Source of the DNA: BOG-224 sp049520795
GTDB taxonomy: Bacteria > Acidobacteriota > Terriglobia > Bryobacterales > Bryobacteraceae
Length of the DNA stretch: 6,180 nt
Assembly: GCA_049520795.1 (NCBI GenBank)
Contig: JBEKPK010000334.1
Location: 1 to 6,180 of the forward strand
Reading direction: 5' to 3'
In this document: positions 5,069 through 6,180 of the stretch, piece after piece
How the letters are laid out: each line of letters starts with the position of its first letter
Position numbering within the stretch: the first letter of the stretch is position 1
Made by a program: the position numbers and the translations under genes
Notes under the pieces: model-generated
The model's input: the letters and a program-made list of their open reading frames with translations, nothing else
Databases searched by the model: none
What the model was told of the DNA's origin: nothing

Positions 5069-5863
5069 ATGAAAAGAGTCTTGGTAGTGGCGCTTTCGAT
5101 GCTGGGCGTTCTGCTGCTGCTCCAGCCCGCAATGGCCGATGTGACAATGCAGGTCATTAATTCACCGACCGGGGATATTCTGGGTGGCGTCTATACGAGT
5201 CCGTACACAATCGACGTCACCGACAGCTCCGGGAAGACTACGACGACTTCAGCGCTCGCGCTCGCGTGCGACGATTTCACGACGGACATCTATTTCGGGT
5301 ACACGTGGACGGCAAACCTGTACACGCTTGGCGAGGTCACCAATAGTGGCCCTCAGAAGTTCACGACTGGCTCGGCTGACGTATATGTTCCTGACTCTAC
5401 GGACGACTCGAGCACCTTGCTGGGCACGTACAGCGCCTACGAGGAATATTACGCCGCAGCCGTGCTGGCCGACGACCTTCTCTACGGCTCGTTAGGCCAA
5501 CGTTTGGCTGAGGATTATTCCTTTGCAATTTGGCAGATCTTCGACCAGTTCGCATACCTGGGATATGGCGGAAACGGATTGGGCCCAACTGACCGAGGGG
5601 CGGTTGCTGCAGCCATGACCGGCGCCTTGGCCCAGGCGGTAACGAATAGTCCCCTGCCTTATACCCTGGACATCTATACGCCCTGTGGCGGGCCTAGCGG
5701 ATGCGGAACCCCGGGGCAAAACAGTACCATGGGCCCGAATGTATCGCAGGAGTTCCTAGGGATCTCGGTCCCCGAAGGTTCCGCCCTGCCTTTTCTGCCG
5801 TTCGATATGCTCGCACTCTTCGGCGGCGTCTTCCTGGTGCGCAGGCGCATCCTAGCGAGCTAG
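5069..5863 (+). CDS. Secreted protein with PEP-CTERM-like (VPEGS variant) sorting signal
   Basis: This 264-residue exported protein has a classical signal peptide: basic MKR, then a hydrophobic core, with predicted cleavage after AMA (21-23). The mature part is rich in Asp, Thr, Tyr and Gly, typical of an extracellular protein. ALACDDF (64-70) followed by YTWTANLYTLGE (78-89), and later SFAIWQIFDQ (151-160), match a pattern I recall from many acidobacterial PEP-CTERM proteins. Its function is unknown. The C-terminus has the tripartite layout of an exosortase substrate: motif VPEGS (234-238), hydrophobic segment (about 239-257) and basic cluster RRR (258-260). The third motif position is Gly instead of Pro, and the membrane segment contains two prolines and Asp246, so sorting by an exosortase is likely but not certain. 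Its position divergent from EPS genes supports a link to the same surface system. There are three cysteines (67, 206, 212). The gene ends at a strong terminator. Confidence 0.85.
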   Translation: MKRVLVVALSMLGVLLLLQPAMADVTMQVINSPTGDILGGVYTSPYTIDVTDSSGKTTTTSALALACDDFTTDIYFGYTWTANLYTLGEVTNSGPQKFTTGSADVYVPDSTDDSSTLLGTYSAYEEYYAAAVLADDLLYGSLGQRLAEDYSFAIWQIFDQFAYLGYGGNGLGPTDRGAVAAAMTGALAQAVTNSPLPYTLDIYTPCGGPSGCGTPGQNSTMGPNVSQEFLGISVPEGSALPFLPFDMLALFGGVFLVRRRILAS

Positions 5864-5913
5864 CTTCCGGCGTGGCGGACCTCGGTCAGGCGCCTCCGGC
5901 TCGCGAAAACACC

Positions 5914-5951
5914 GGGGCCTTCCCTTCGAGGGAAGGCCCCTTTGTTTTGTT
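5914..5951 (+). terminator. Strong intrinsic terminator, probably bidirectional
   Basis: GGGGCCTTCCCT (5914-5925) pairs perfectly with AGGGAAGGCCCC (5929-5940), a 12-bp stem around TCG. TTTGTTTTGTT follows at 5941-5951. It lies 50 bp after the PEP-CTERM stop codon. On the minus strand the hairpin is followed by GGTGTTTTCGC, so it can also stop transcription from the convergent VanZ-family gene, whose stop codon is at 5978. Confidence 0.93.
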
Positions 5952-5977
5952 AGGTTTAATCTCTCGGCTCGATCTGT

Positions 5978-6180
5978 TTACCCTACGCTTTCAAACCCCC
6001 TTGGCCGGCGTCGCCCGTCGGCTCCGTCAGTATCCCTCCATTTCCGCTTGCCTAAAAGACCCCAAGCGGCCACATACCGATACAACATCACCCCCACCCA
6101 GGTCCCAAAGGTATCGGTGATGATGTCCGTGGTGTCGGAATGGCGCGTCGGGAGGTGAGCTTGCAGGACTTCCATCGTGA
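5978..6180 (-). CDS. VanZ-family membrane protein, C-terminal part (truncated by window edge)
   Basis: Only the last 66 or so codons are visible; the reading frame is open to the window edge, so the true start lies outside and the in-frame ATG at 6175 is probably internal. The segment EVLQAHLPTRHSDTTDIITD carries the VanZ signature E-x-x-Q-x-x-x-P-x-R-x-x-D-x-x-D. A glycine-containing last membrane segment (about DIITDTFGTWVGVMLY) follows, then a basic tail (GKRKW to RRRPRG). VanZ was named for a teicoplanin-resistance accessory protein, but most family members have unknown roles, and many are found in EPS and exosortase loci, which fits here. Resistance should not be inferred. The gene converges on the PEP-CTERM gene and shares its terminator. 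Confidence 0.8.
   Translation of the reverse strand, partial: TMEVLQAHLPTRHSDTTDIITDTFGTWVGVMLYRYVAAWGLLGKRKWRDTDGADGRRRPRGFESVG

Overview
The window looks like a GC-rich chromosome segment from an Acidobacteria-type organism, probably near Bryobacter/Solibacter. That placement is inference from three things: the style of the REP-associated transposase, the PEP-CTERM protein with its ACDDF and W-x-A motifs, and the exosortase-type exopolysaccharide (EPS) genes. No rRNA or other marker gene is present to confirm it.

Layout from left to right. Positions 1-174 hold no gene, but contain a 15-bp inverted repeat of the type AGCCCCGGAGGGGCG. Positions 175-869 are a compact transposase/REP unit: a RAYT-type Y1 (HUH) transposase gene on the plus strand, enclosed by two 48-bp inverted copies of a twin-hairpin REP-like repeat. 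Just beyond it, convergent with it, is the 3' end of a tightly packed minus-strand operon. Read 5'->3' on that strand the operon is: a Wzz/GNVR chain-length determinant (4505-2790), an AAA ATPase of the PEP-CTERM-locus ExeA-like type (2787-1813), and a BY-type tyrosine autokinase (1816-881). The gap between the first two is 2 nt, and the second and third overlap by 4 nt.

Positions 4506-5068 are a 563-bp divergent control region. It contains a large nested hairpin (4690-4793), a perfect 9+2+9 palindrome (4897-4916) and the ribosome binding sites of both flanking genes. To its right, on the plus strand, is a secreted protein with a PEP-CTERM-like C-terminal tripartite signal of the variant form VPEGS (5069-5863). 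It is followed by a strong, probably bidirectional, terminator (5914-5951). The right edge carries the C-terminal end of a VanZ-family membrane protein on the minus strand.

How the genes fit together (family knowledge plus inference): the chain-length protein and the tyrosine kinase probably form the inner-membrane polymerisation-control module for an exopolysaccharide. The ATPase is a recurrent companion of exosortase/EPS loci. The PEP-CTERM protein is a candidate cargo that would be sorted by an exosortase encoded outside this window. The transposase/REP unit is a separate insertion or domesticated element lying against the end of the EPS operon. All three EPS genes and the transposase look intact. 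I see no tRNA, rRNA or CRISPR array.
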